A DNA stretch of 64,000 bases from Sphingomonas sp. PR090111-T3T-6A (GTDB taxonomy: Bacteria; Pseudomonadota; Alphaproteobacteria; Sphingomonadales; Sphingomonadaceae). Positions 8,645 to 16,278 of the stretch are shown piece by piece. Below the pieces are notes generated by a model, which saw nothing but the letters and a program-made list of their open reading frames with translations, ran no database searches and was not told where the DNA came from. Numbering within the stretch: the stretch's first letter is position 1; each line of letters starts with the position of its first letter. The position numbers were made by a program, and so were the translations under genes. The stretch spans positions 1 to 64,000 of the forward strand of contig NZ_AORL01000013.1 of assembly GCF_000383095.1 (NCBI RefSeq). Reading direction: 5' to 3'.

Positions 8645-9457
8645 CTATTGCTTATAGGGAGCTGATGCTGTGACTTGTCCACCGATGAACAGTCGCCCAT
8701 CAAAACCGTTTATAGTATTGGCATAAAGTGACCACAAGGTTTGACCTCCGCCAAACACCGGGACCTTATGAGGCCCACCAAGGCCCCAAGCCGTTCCGCC
8801 CTTTGATTCGAAGTGTATGGATATAACTTGATCTTTTGGAAGTCTATCCGCCGCAGGATCGATCATCTTCGGAGGAAGAGTATTTCGTGGATCAGGAACT
8901 TCTTGCTTCGTTGCATGCAGACTGCCCATCAAGGCGACGACTAATCGGCCCTTCGCTGAAATCGCTTCTAGTTGACCCGCTATTCCAGCCTCAAAATCGT
9001 TCTGGTCTCCAGGGACCGAGGGAATGAAAGCAGTAACCTCGATATCACGCCCGGCGAGCCGGAGGCGGCGCAATAATTGCAAGAGCCGTAATGTCGCCGC
9101 GCTCGACCGCCCATCGGTCGAGCCTTTATCCCAAACGGGGAGTGCCAGAAGAGCATCATCCGCGTTCGGCTGTGCATCTGAAATATAGTTTGAGAACGTC
9201 TGTGAATATTCAGTCGGCCAATCAAGGGCGATCGTCAAAGCTCTGGTGCGGCTCAGATCGCAAATAACATTGCCGAATTGCTGAGGAAACTCGGTTGTCC
9301 CATTGTATTGTCCGAAAAGCAGGTATTTTGCCCCCGGATCAATATCGCCAGCGCTAAATCCAGGGACAGAGGAGCAGCCGTCTACGCCGTTAAGCGCGGA
9401 GCGAGCCTCTACAATGATTGTCTGTTGAACTTGGGAATCTGGAACGTACATGACCAC
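8645..9457 (-). CDS. TIKI/erythromycin-esterase-like protein with altered signature
   Basis: The 270 residues follow a family whose N-terminal signature is G-E-x-H-G-T-x-E and which has a later G-x-L-H-A-x-K motif (seen here as GSLHATK). Here the first motif reads FGQYNGTTE, with Gln and Asn where Glu and His are normal. The middle (DGRSSAATLRLLQLLRRLRLAGRDIEVTAF) fits the family well. No good signal peptide is visible from the GTG at 9457 or the ATG at 9451, although relatives usually have one. It is tail-to-tail with the TonB receptor gene (stops seven bases apart) and shares the island's lower GC. It may be an inactive or re-purposed hydrolase; its function is unknown. Confidence 0.6.
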   Translation of the reverse strand: MVMYVPDSQVQQTIIVEARSALNGVDGCSSVPGFSAGDIDPGAKYLLFGQYNGTTEFPQQFGNVICDLSRTRALTIALDWPTEYSQTFSNYISDAQPNADDALLALPVWDKGSTDGRSSAATLRLLQLLRRLRLAGRDIEVTAFIPSVPGDQNDFEAGIAGQLEAISAKGRLVVALMGSLHATKQEVPDPRNTLPPKMIDPAADRLPKDQVISIHFESKGGTAWGLGGPHKVPVFGGGQTLWSLYANTINGFDGRLFIGGQVTASAPYKQ

Positions 9458-10034
9458 GCTAATTCTCCAACGCGAAACAAAGCATTATGATGCCAATATA
9501 CGACTTCAGCATGGGAAGCGCCATGCATGACAGCATCGTAAGCAGAAACGGCAGCGCCCGAACCGACATCCGCATTGTTTCCATTTTAGCCTAAGCGGAT
9601 TTATGCGTTGCTGTCCTCAGCGGAAACAGTGGAAAACGGGCATTGCCAATTTTTCATGAAAGTACGGAAGGTGATCGGGGATACCGAAAGCGCGCGAAAG
9701 AAACAGATCGGCGATTTCAACCCGGCGCGTTAAGCACCGGCCTGAGCACCTTCCGACATCCATAGCTCGACGATCAACTGATTTAGAAATGCGGTCAGTC
9801 TGGATTCGGGCGTATGACAAAGCGCTCGGACTGGCTGAGATGGAGGGCGCTTGCTGTCCGGCAGCTTTGATTCCGTCTGCGCGCACGAGGAGTCGCTCAT
9901 CTCATCGCGGCTTAGGAGCGTCTCATCGCATCTTGCGGTGAGAAGGGGTATCGGCTGGGGTGCCGGTGATGGGCCTATTGAAATTCATAAGACGTATCAG
10001 GCTGTTAGGTGGCGCCGCCGGCATGGGTCGACTG
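9458..10034. other. Gene-poor stretch at the island edge
   Basis: About 580 bases without a gene I can support. The frames on both strands are short and none matches a family I know. Together with the recombinase remnant to its right and the shift in GC from here onward, it reads as decayed DNA at the edge of an insertion. Confidence 0.5.
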
Positions 10035-10049
10035 CTGTCCCCGCAACCA
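10035..10049 (+). other. tRNA 3'-end-like sequence (possible att remnant)
   Basis: CTGTCCCCGCAACCA resembles the end of a T-arm plus acceptor stem plus CCA of a bacterial tRNA (initiator-tRNA-Met genes end in a similar ...CCCCGCAACCA). No complete tRNA cloverleaf can be drawn upstream. It sits beside the recombinase remnant, as an integration-site scar would. Confidence 0.25.
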
Positions 10050-10059
10050 AAACCCAACA

Positions 10060-10265
10060 TATAGAACACCCGCCCGAGCCCACGCCCGGGCGGGTGTTGT
10101 CGTTTGTGGCATACGCCGCCAAACCCACGACATCCGCGACCACCTCCACCTCCGGGCCACGCTCGCCGGACGGATAGATCGTCACGCTCTCGATGAGACG
10201 CGACAGAATCCGAGAGGCCTCCGGCCGAATGGTCTCAGCATCACACTCTTCCAACATGCGCACTA
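10060..10265 (-). pseudogene. C-terminal remnant of a large serine recombinase
   Basis: The minus-strand frame reads ...RMLEECDAETIRPEASR, ILSRLIESVTIYPSGERG, then PEVEVVADVVGLAAYA. This matches the C-terminal end of large serine recombinases (RxLIERVxxxPxGxRG...ELxGDLAALLAxA). The catalytic N-terminal domain and the zinc ribbon are absent; upstream on this strand the frame becomes low-complexity and unrelated. It is a broken integrase or transposon recombinase and supports a mobile origin for the DNA on one side. Confidence 0.5.
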
Positions 10266-10498
10266 GAGTTGGGCAAGGCGTCTGATTTTCTCGACGAGAA
10301 TCCCCACATGCTATTGGCTTGCGATCATCTTTGGGATTTTCGGAACGGCGTCTGCACTTGCAATAGCGGCGACTGGCGTCGCTGCGATTGTTCTGGCAGC
10401 GGACGTCCTCAACGGTCATTCGTGCTACTGCCGCCGATGCCCAATTTCAGACCCGGTTACGGCTAGCATCATCGGGTTGAACGGTTGAGGAGCCAGAT

Positions 10499-10882
10499 AT
10501 GCACCATGGTTCGTGTTTATGCCGCGCTGTCACATTCACCGTTTCAGGCGATCTGTCGCCTCCCGAGGCATGTCATTGTTCGCAGTGCCGGAAGCATTCG
10601 GGGCACTATTTTGCTTCAACCGACGTGCTGAAACCGACCTTGCACGTGTCTGGTCGTGAGCATGTCTCCTGGTTTCAGTCATCGGACGATATCCGACGCG
10701 GGTTTTGCTCCCAATGCGGATCATCCCTGTTTTGGGAGCCGATACATCGCGACTGGGTTTCCGTCGCCATGGGCGCCTTTGATGATCCCACGGCCACCAA
10801 ACTCAGGATGCACATCTTCGTGGGAGACAAGGGAGATTATTACGAGATCGCTGACGGTCTGCCTCAAAAACAGAGAAGGTGA
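10499..10882 (+). CDS. GFA / CENP-V family zinc-binding protein
   Basis: 127 residues with the family's cysteine pattern: GSCLCRAV near the start, CHCSQCRKHSG around residue 27, and CSQCGSSLFW near residue 75. These bind zinc in glutathione-dependent formaldehyde-activating-like proteins. The protein is probably cytoplasmic; the substrate cannot be told. The length is normal. It stands alone between decayed fragments. A shifted frame just upstream (about 10309-10470) encodes a short hydrophobic stretch and CYCRRC, which may be a remnant of a related or duplicated gene. Confidence 0.85.
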   Translation: MHHGSCLCRAVTFTVSGDLSPPEACHCSQCRKHSGHYFASTDVLKPTLHVSGREHVSWFQSSDDIRRGFCSQCGSSLFWEPIHRDWVSVAMGAFDDPTATKLRMHIFVGDKGDYYEIADGLPQKQRR

Positions 10883-11121
10883 GCAGGAGCTATCGAGATC
10901 GGTCGTCCCGAAAGCTGCCTTCCGGGAGCATCTATCAAGCTGCGGAACGGCAAGGTTTGGAGGAATGGATTATGTGGCTGAACGCCTGCGATTGGTCGGC
11001 AGCAGACCAGCGTTAGTGGCCAGGTCCAGTTCAGCAGCTATGCCGACCCGATTGCGAGCTTGTGCTGGGCCTTCAGCTTTGCGAGAGGGCCCATGACCGA
11101 CAAGCATCAGGCGAGACTGAC

Positions 11122-11508
11122 CTATCTCAACAAGGTTCGAGTTGCGATGGTGAAGCCTTGGGCGACCCCTGAGAGGGGCCTGCGCAAGCTCATAGGATTG
11201 CAATAGCGGGGGTCGTGAGAAACCTCGCGGCCGATCCACTCCGGCGGCGTCACACACTGGTCGTCGCTGGCAAGCTCAACCTCTGCGATCACGATGCCGT
11301 CCGCGTTGCCACCGAAAACGTCAATCTCCCAGACAACATCCGGGTGCCTTATACAAAATAGCGTCTTCTCGACGAGGGCCGCAGAGAAAAGCCAGCACTC
11401 CGCCGCGTCATTGACGGGAATCTCATATTCGAACTCTGCGTGGATGATCCCGGCACGAGGTCTCTTCACGGTGATATAGGCCCCGTCATCCGTACGCTTG
11501 ACATGCAC
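11122..11508 (-). pseudogene. 5'-truncated CYTH-domain gene
   Basis: The 128-residue frame matches the middle and end of CYTH (triphosphate tunnel) proteins: GAYITVKRPRAG, AEFEYEIPVNDA, EKTLFCIRHPDVVWEIDVFGG and VIAEVELASDD. The N-terminal strands with the defining E-x-E-x-K motif are absent; the frame opens at a GTG and upstream codons soon reach a stop. An alternative frame upstream (DWRELVGGRR) could be part of the lost N terminus. Without the E-x-E-x-K strand it should not hydrolyse triphosphates. Confidence 0.6.
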
Positions 11509-11754
11509 GCTGTCTGACTGCCTCGGGCAAGATGTCCCTAGCCGAGCCGCCGACCGCCGACGAGTTCGCGCCAGTCATCTTTCCGCGATCACCCGCTTCA
11601 AGCTGGCGCGGAAGCCCAACGCCGACAATCCGGCCCCGGCGAGAGGCAGCCTTTCAATTTGGGCAACTGCCGCCCGTGATCGCCCAAGTCTAAATCATCC
11701 GCATCACGAGGCGTCGTCCAAGCCGTCGCGCCTCGCAGTCCAAGAGGAGTTGCG

Positions 11755-12555
11755 ATGATGACACATGTAAAAGGCGTTGCCGTCGTCACCGGCGCTTCGA
11801 GCGGGATCGGCGCGATATATGCCGATCGCCTTGCCGAGCGCGGGTATGATCTCGTCCTGGTCGCACGTAACGCTGACAGGATGGCCGAGATCGCCGACCG
11901 GATTCGCGCAAAAACCGGCCGAGCGGTCGATCTGCTTCCCGCCGATCTCGCGGACGCATCGGATCTCGCGCGCGTTGAGGCCTTCCTGAGGACGACGCCG
12001 GACATCTCGATGCTCGTCAACAATGCCGGCCTTGGCGGCACTCAGACGCTCATTGAATCCGACGTTGATCAGATGGAGGCCATGATCGCGCTCAACGTCA
12101 CGGCACTCACTCGCCTGACCTATGCCGTAGTACCCCAGCTCGTCGCCTGCGGCAGCGGGACGATCATCAACATAGGCTCAGTCGTGGCGATCAATCCCGA
12201 GCTTCTCAACGGAGTCTATGGCGGGACCAAGGCCTTCGTCCTGGCGTTCAGCCAGAGCCTGCAACACGAGCTCTCGGGAGCGGGCATCCGGGTGCAGGTC
12301 GTCCTGCCGGGCGCCACCGCCACCGATTTCTGGGCCATCGCCGGTCGGCCCGTTGAACTGCTGCCGAGCGCCATCGTGATGCGTGGCGAGGCTCTCGTCG
12401 ATGCTGCACTCGTCGGCCTCGATAGCGGCGAGTTCGCGACCATTCCCTCCCTGCAGGATGGCGGTCTCTTCGACACCTATGAGGCGGCGCGCCAGGCTAT
12501 GTTCGGTAAGCTGTCCACCACGACGCCGGCACCCCGCTATCGTGCCGGCGCCTGA
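11755..12555 (+). CDS. Short-chain dehydrogenase/reductase (SDR)
   Basis: A classical NAD(P)-dependent oxidoreductase: TGASSGIG cofactor motif near the N terminus, NNAG around residue 91, the catalytic serine in NIGSVV and the YGGTK catalytic pair. The later PGATATDFW is also typical. Its 266 residues fit the family. GAGGAG stands just before the ATGATG start. It is followed by an Ohr fragment and a small ORF in the same direction, perhaps one transcript, then by a convergent LysR gene. The substrate is unknown. Confidence 0.92.
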   Translation: MMTHVKGVAVVTGASSGIGAIYADRLAERGYDLVLVARNADRMAEIADRIRAKTGRAVDLLPADLADASDLARVEAFLRTTPDISMLVNNAGLGGTQTLIESDVDQMEAMIALNVTALTRLTYAVVPQLVACGSGTIINIGSVVAINPELLNGVYGGTKAFVLAFSQSLQHELSGAGIRVQVVLPGATATDFWAIAGRPVELLPSAIVMRGEALVDAALVGLDSGEFATIPSLQDGGLFDTYEAARQAMFGKLSTTTPAPRYRAGA

Positions 12556-12591
12556 CATCCTCTTCCACTCACGACAGACAGGAGAGGCACC

Positions 12592-12765
12592 ATGATCATT
12601 TATGCCGCCCGGCTCGACGCGGTCATTCCCGGCATCGCGGACGAGATTGCAACCCATCTGGTCGAAGCCGGGCACGAGACGTGTCCTTATTCGAAGATGG
12701 TCCGGGGCGGGATCGAGACCAGCGTCGCCCTGCACCCGTGCGCCCTCGATGCGGCGCTCGCTTGA
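12592..12765 (+). pseudogene. C-terminal fragment of an Ohr/OsmC peroxidase
   Basis: A 57-residue frame with good RBS (AGGAGAGG) and ATG. It reads LDAVIPGIADEIATHLVEAG then HETCPYSKMVRGG, matching the last third of organic hydroperoxide resistance proteins (LVEAAHQVCPYSNATRGN). The N-terminal domain with the first catalytic cysteine is missing. It may be translated, but the thiol peroxidase pair is broken. Confidence 0.6.
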
Positions 12766-12814
12766 AATCCGTGCGTCGGCGGAAGGCGACGCACCCTTCC
12801 CGAAAGGACATACG

Positions 12815-12970
12815 ATGCGAAACGCCATCCAGGAAAAACGGACGGACGACCGCGCGCTCGAAGCCGGCATCGAATGGATCGTTGCCCGTCAGCTGGCGCC
12901 GCTGCAGGACGAACTGATGAAGTTACGGACCTATGTCGAGGCGCTGCGCCAGGTCGTCGAACCGCGATAA
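12815..12970 (+). CDS. Small helical protein of unknown function
   Basis: A 51-residue peptide starting at ATG with GAAAGGA nearby. It is charged and strongly helical, with a heptad-like second half (LQDELMKLRTYVEALRQVV) that could form a short coiled coil. It lies 49 bases after the Ohr fragment on the same strand, and its stop abuts the stop of the convergent LysR gene. I do not recognise it. Confidence 0.5.
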   Translation: MRNAIQEKRTDDRALEAGIEWIVARQLAPLQDELMKLRTYVEALRQVVEPR

Positions 12971-13972
12971 TCAGTCCCGCTCCAGCCGGATCGCCCTGTC
13001 ACGAGCCGCGATGCGGACCGGCTCCGCAACCACCAGCGGGGCCGGCGTCTCCGCAGCGGGGAGGCGTGCCCGGAGGTCGAGCAGTTCCACCATGGCCGAG
13101 CGCATCCGTGGGGTCATCCAGTCGATGAAGGCCCGGACCTTGGCGGGTAGCAATCCTTGTCGGGCATAGACCAGATGCACGGGCTTCGGTGCCAGATTAT
13201 AGGCGTCCAGCACCGACACGAGTTCGCCCGACCATATCTTGGGCGCGACCTGATAGCTCGCCGCGCGCACAAGGCCCATGCCCTGGACCGCTGCTCTGAC
13301 GGAGGTGGTGCTCGTCGACGTGCAGACGCGAATTCTGGGTGCCGCTTCGATCCTGCGACCATTCTGCTGGTAAGTCCATACGTTCGGCAAATGATCGTAT
13401 ACGACGCCATCATGCTGCGTGAGATCGTCCGGGCTCAAAGGGACGCCCTTGCGCTCCAGATAGGCCGGGCTGGCACAGGTGACCCAGGAGAAATCGCCGA
13501 GCTTGGTCGCGTAGAGAGAACTGTCCGCCAGTTCGCCCAGCCGGAAACCCACGTCGATACGCTCTTCCAGCAGCTGCACCGGCCGATCGACGGACAGGCA
13601 CCGAAGGTTGATCTCGGGATAGTCGTTCAGAAATTCATAGGCGAGTGGCAGCACCACCTCGCGGCCGAATGCCATCGGAGTTGTGATCGACAGCTCGCCT
13701 CTCGGTACCTCATATTCGCCGGACGCACGCAACTCCGCTTCGTTGAGCTGCGCGATGATCTGGCGGGTCGCCTCGATGAAGTCCCGACCCGCATCGGTGA
13801 GTTGGATGTTTCGGCTTGTCCGGATCAGCAGCCGCGTTCCGAGATGGCGCTCGAGATCCGCAACCTTCCGGCTGACGCTCGGCAATGGGGCATTGAGTTT
13901 ACGGGCTCCAGCCGACAGGCTGCCGGCGTCGACGACAGCCAGCAACACCTGCATCGCATCGAGACGATCCAC
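12971..13972 (-). CDS. LysR-family transcriptional regulator
   Basis: 333 residues. An N-terminal winged helix-turn-helix (MDRLDAMQVLLAVVDAGSLSAGARKL...SVSRKVADLERHLGTRLL, residues 1-50) is typical of LysR regulators and is followed by a substrate-binding domain (about 90-300). A 30-residue proline/alanine/arginine-rich tail is extra. It is about 115 bases downstream of the epoxide hydrolase gene on the same strand and convergent with the SDR group, so either could be a target; the sequence does not decide. Confidence 0.9.
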   Translation of the reverse strand: MDRLDAMQVLLAVVDAGSLSAGARKLNAPLPSVSRKVADLERHLGTRLLIRTSRNIQLTDAGRDFIEATRQIIAQLNEAELRASGEYEVPRGELSITTPMAFGREVVLPLAYEFLNDYPEINLRCLSVDRPVQLLEERIDVGFRLGELADSSLYATKLGDFSWVTCASPAYLERKGVPLSPDDLTQHDGVVYDHLPNVWTYQQNGRRIEAAPRIRVCTSTSTTSVRAAVQGMGLVRAASYQVAPKIWSGELVSVLDAYNLAPKPVHLVYARQGLLPAKVRAFIDWMTPRMRSAMVELLDLRARLPAAETPAPLVVAEPVRIAARDRAIRLERD

Positions 13973-14087
13973 GAGGTCCCCTTCGTTCGCGCCCCGCGAT
14001 GATAATCCTTTGGTTCACCACCGGCTAGGGTGCTGACGAACAGGGGCGGCGATCGCCGTCGTCCCCTATCCATCAGCACCTCCTCGT

Positions 14088-15413
14088 TCAGCGCAACGGG
14101 CGGAAGCTGGCCCGAAGCTCCTGGGCGAAGGACTGCGGTTGCTCCCAAGCCGCGAAATGGCCGCCCTTCGGCAGGCGGTTATAGTAGATTAGCTTGGGAT
14201 AGGCTTTCTCGGCCCAGCTTCGCGGCGTTTGATAGATTTCGTCGGGATAGGCGCTGATCGCGGTCGGGAGCTGCACACCCTTCGGCGCGAAGAAGGCGAG
14301 CTTGCTCTCCCAGTAAAGCCGCGCCGACGAGACCGCCGTGTCGGTCAGCCAATAGAGCGTGATGTTGTCGAGGATGTCATCTCGGCTCAGTCCCTCCGTC
14401 TGGCCGTTGAACACGCGGTCGATGAGCGCCTGGCTGGCCGCGTCATGATCGATCATCCAGGCGGCGAGACCGATCGGGGAATCCTCGAGGCCATAGAGCG
14501 TCTGCGGGCGGCCGGCCATTTCCTGCGCGTAGCCGAGGCCATGTTTGTAGAAGGTATCGAGTTGATCCCACGCGCGCTGCTCGTCGGGGGAAAGATTGGC
14601 CGGCTTCTGGCCCGAATGTAGCGCCGCCTCGATTTCGGGCGGAACGGCCGCCGGCATGTTGGTGTGGATTCCGATCAGCCCTGTGGGCCGTTGCAGCGCC
14701 ATCTGCTCGGTCACGGCATTGCCCCAGTCACCGCCCTGCGCAACGTAACGGGTATAGCCCAGGCGCTTCATCAGGATCGCCCAGGCGCGCGCGATGTGCT
14801 GCGGGTCCCAACCCGTCGTCGTCGGCTTGCCCGAGAAGCCATAGCCGGGAAGTGAAGGGATCACGACGTCGAAGGCATCCGAAGCCTTGCCGCCGTAAGC
14901 GGTCGGGTCGGTCAGTGGACCGATGACCTTGGTCTGCTCGATGATCGAACCGGGCCAACCATGGGTGATGATCACCGGCAGCGCGTTCTTTTGCTTCGAG
15001 CGTACATGGATGAAGTGAATCTCGACGCCGTCGATGGTCGTGACGAACTGTGGCAGCGCGTCGAGCCGTGTCTCGGCCTTGCGCCAGTCATATCGGGTGG
15101 CCCAATAGTCGGCGACCTTGCGCATCGTCTCGAGCTTCACGCCCTGGCTGTAATCGCCGACCGTCTCCTGGTCCGGCCAGCGCGTCGCGGCGATGCGCCG
15201 ACGCAGATCGGCAAGTTGCGCGTCCGTGGCGTAGAAATGGAAGGGCCGGATGGCCGTGTCGCCGCCCTCGTCAGTGGTCGCAGCAACGGTGGCGACCGAC
15301 AGCCCGCTGGGCTTAGTCGCGGTAGCGCCCGACAGCGGGATGAAAGCGATCGCACTGGTAAGGGCGATCGCCGTGAGAATGCGCCCGTTAGCGGACGAGG
15401 ATAGGCGAATCAT
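14088..15413 (-). CDS. Secreted epoxide hydrolase-like alpha/beta-hydrolase
   Basis: From the ATG at 15413 the protein opens with a signal-peptide-like segment (ILTAIALTSAIAFIPLSGATA). Then comes the epoxide hydrolase N-terminal domain (PFHFYATDAQLADLRRRIAATRWP) and the alpha/beta fold with oxyanion motif HGWPGS, nucleophile Asp in QGGDWG, and a catalytic His in KGGHFAAWEQP near the end. About 441 residues, normal for this bacterial subgroup. It likely opens epoxides or hydrolyses related esters in the periplasm. The frame is open upstream to 15449, but the signal peptide favours the inner ATG. Confidence 0.88.
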   Translation of the reverse strand: MIRLSSSANGRILTAIALTSAIAFIPLSGATATKPSGLSVATVAATTDEGGDTAIRPFHFYATDAQLADLRRRIAATRWPDQETVGDYSQGVKLETMRKVADYWATRYDWRKAETRLDALPQFVTTIDGVEIHFIHVRSKQKNALPVIITHGWPGSIIEQTKVIGPLTDPTAYGGKASDAFDVVIPSLPGYGFSGKPTTTGWDPQHIARAWAILMKRLGYTRYVAQGGDWGNAVTEQMALQRPTGLIGIHTNMPAAVPPEIEAALHSGQKPANLSPDEQRAWDQLDTFYKHGLGYAQEMAGRPQTLYGLEDSPIGLAAWMIDHDAASQALIDRVFNGQTEGLSRDDILDNITLYWLTDTAVSSARLYWESKLAFFAPKGVQLPTAISAYPDEIYQTPRSWAEKAYPKLIYYNRLPKGGHFAAWEQPQSFAQELRASFRPLR

Positions 15414-15668
15414 GCTTCGTCTCCACTGGATGGAAGGTGGGCGAAGCAAGTAGGCGGAGGCTCGGGGACGCGGCAGGCAGCCAAATCGGTAAGCTGCCTC
15501 TCAAGTCATGATAGCCGTGACGTCTTTAATAACGGTGTCCCATGTTGGGCAGCCGAAATACAAGCGCCAACTGCCGGGAGGCTGGTTCTCGTTTTGGAGG
15601 GCTGCTCGACAAAGCCAAACCTGCCTAGCTCTCTATCTATGATGAGCTCACAGAGCAGGAGAGTGTCC

Positions 15669-16076
15669 ATGCATCCGCTTCGCAAATTGAGAGAATCCGG
15701 CAGCGCCACCGCTGTGCAGGTTCGCGAGTTGCTCGCCGGGGACATCGTCTTCAACAGTCCGATCCTGGCACAATCGATCAGGGGGCGCGATGCGATCGCG
15801 GCCATTTTCGCCCAATCAAGCTCGACGCGCGGTCCCGGCGCCTACACGGCCGAATTCAGGCTCGACGAGTGCACGACCTTCCTGCGCTGGGAGGGCACGA
15901 TGGACGGCCACAAGATCGAAAGCTTCGAAATCATCGTCGACGACGATCAAGGTCTGATCGTGGAGCGCACGATTGCGCTGCGACCATTTCCGGCGGTGAA
16001 GCTGTTCCGCGATGCCATGTATGCTTCACTTAAGGACAAGCTGCCACCCGACGTCTGGGATTACCCGAAGGACTGA
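15669..16076 (+). CDS. NTF2/SnoaL-like small protein
   Basis: About 135 residues from the ATG at 15669, which has AGGAG eight bases upstream; in-frame ATGs at 15639 and 15642 lack this. The sequence alternates predicted strands and helices like an NTF2 cone fold (VQVRELLAGDIVFNSPIL, RGRDAIAAIFAQ, TTFLRWEGTMDGHKIESFEI). It could be an isomerase/dehydratase-like enzyme or a binding protein; no catalytic residues stand out. Confidence 0.7.
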   Translation: MHPLRKLRESGSATAVQVRELLAGDIVFNSPILAQSIRGRDAIAAIFAQSSSTRGPGAYTAEFRLDECTTFLRWEGTMDGHKIESFEIIVDDDQGLIVERTIALRPFPAVKLFRDAMYASLKDKLPPDVWDYPKD

Positions 16077-16278
16077 GCAGCGGAGTCGGCGAAGCCCGGC
16101 TTCGGCTCAAGTTCGTGAAGCCGAGCCGCCATTGTTGAAGGCGACCACCTTCGCTTTCCGATCGGCATCACATGGACATGTCAGCACTGCGCTCACGCAA
16201 GGCTTCGCGCTGGAGATGCACGATGGCGTTCCGATGATCGTGCTGGCATGGAACCATGCGTCTCCTCCCGTGATGGGA

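Noticed and set aside
9617-9886. 89-codon minus-strand frame that hinted at a regulator tail
   Set aside because: The similarity was too vague in every frame to name a family.
10269-10466. 65-codon plus-strand frame with several cysteines
   Set aside because: A different frame of the same DNA gives a hydrophobic stretch; neither has a start with RBS, so it is probably decayed DNA.
11093-11206. 37-codon plus-strand frame with ATG in the decayed zone
   Set aside because: No clear RBS, no resemblance to a known peptide, and it overlaps the end of the CYTH fragment on the other strand.
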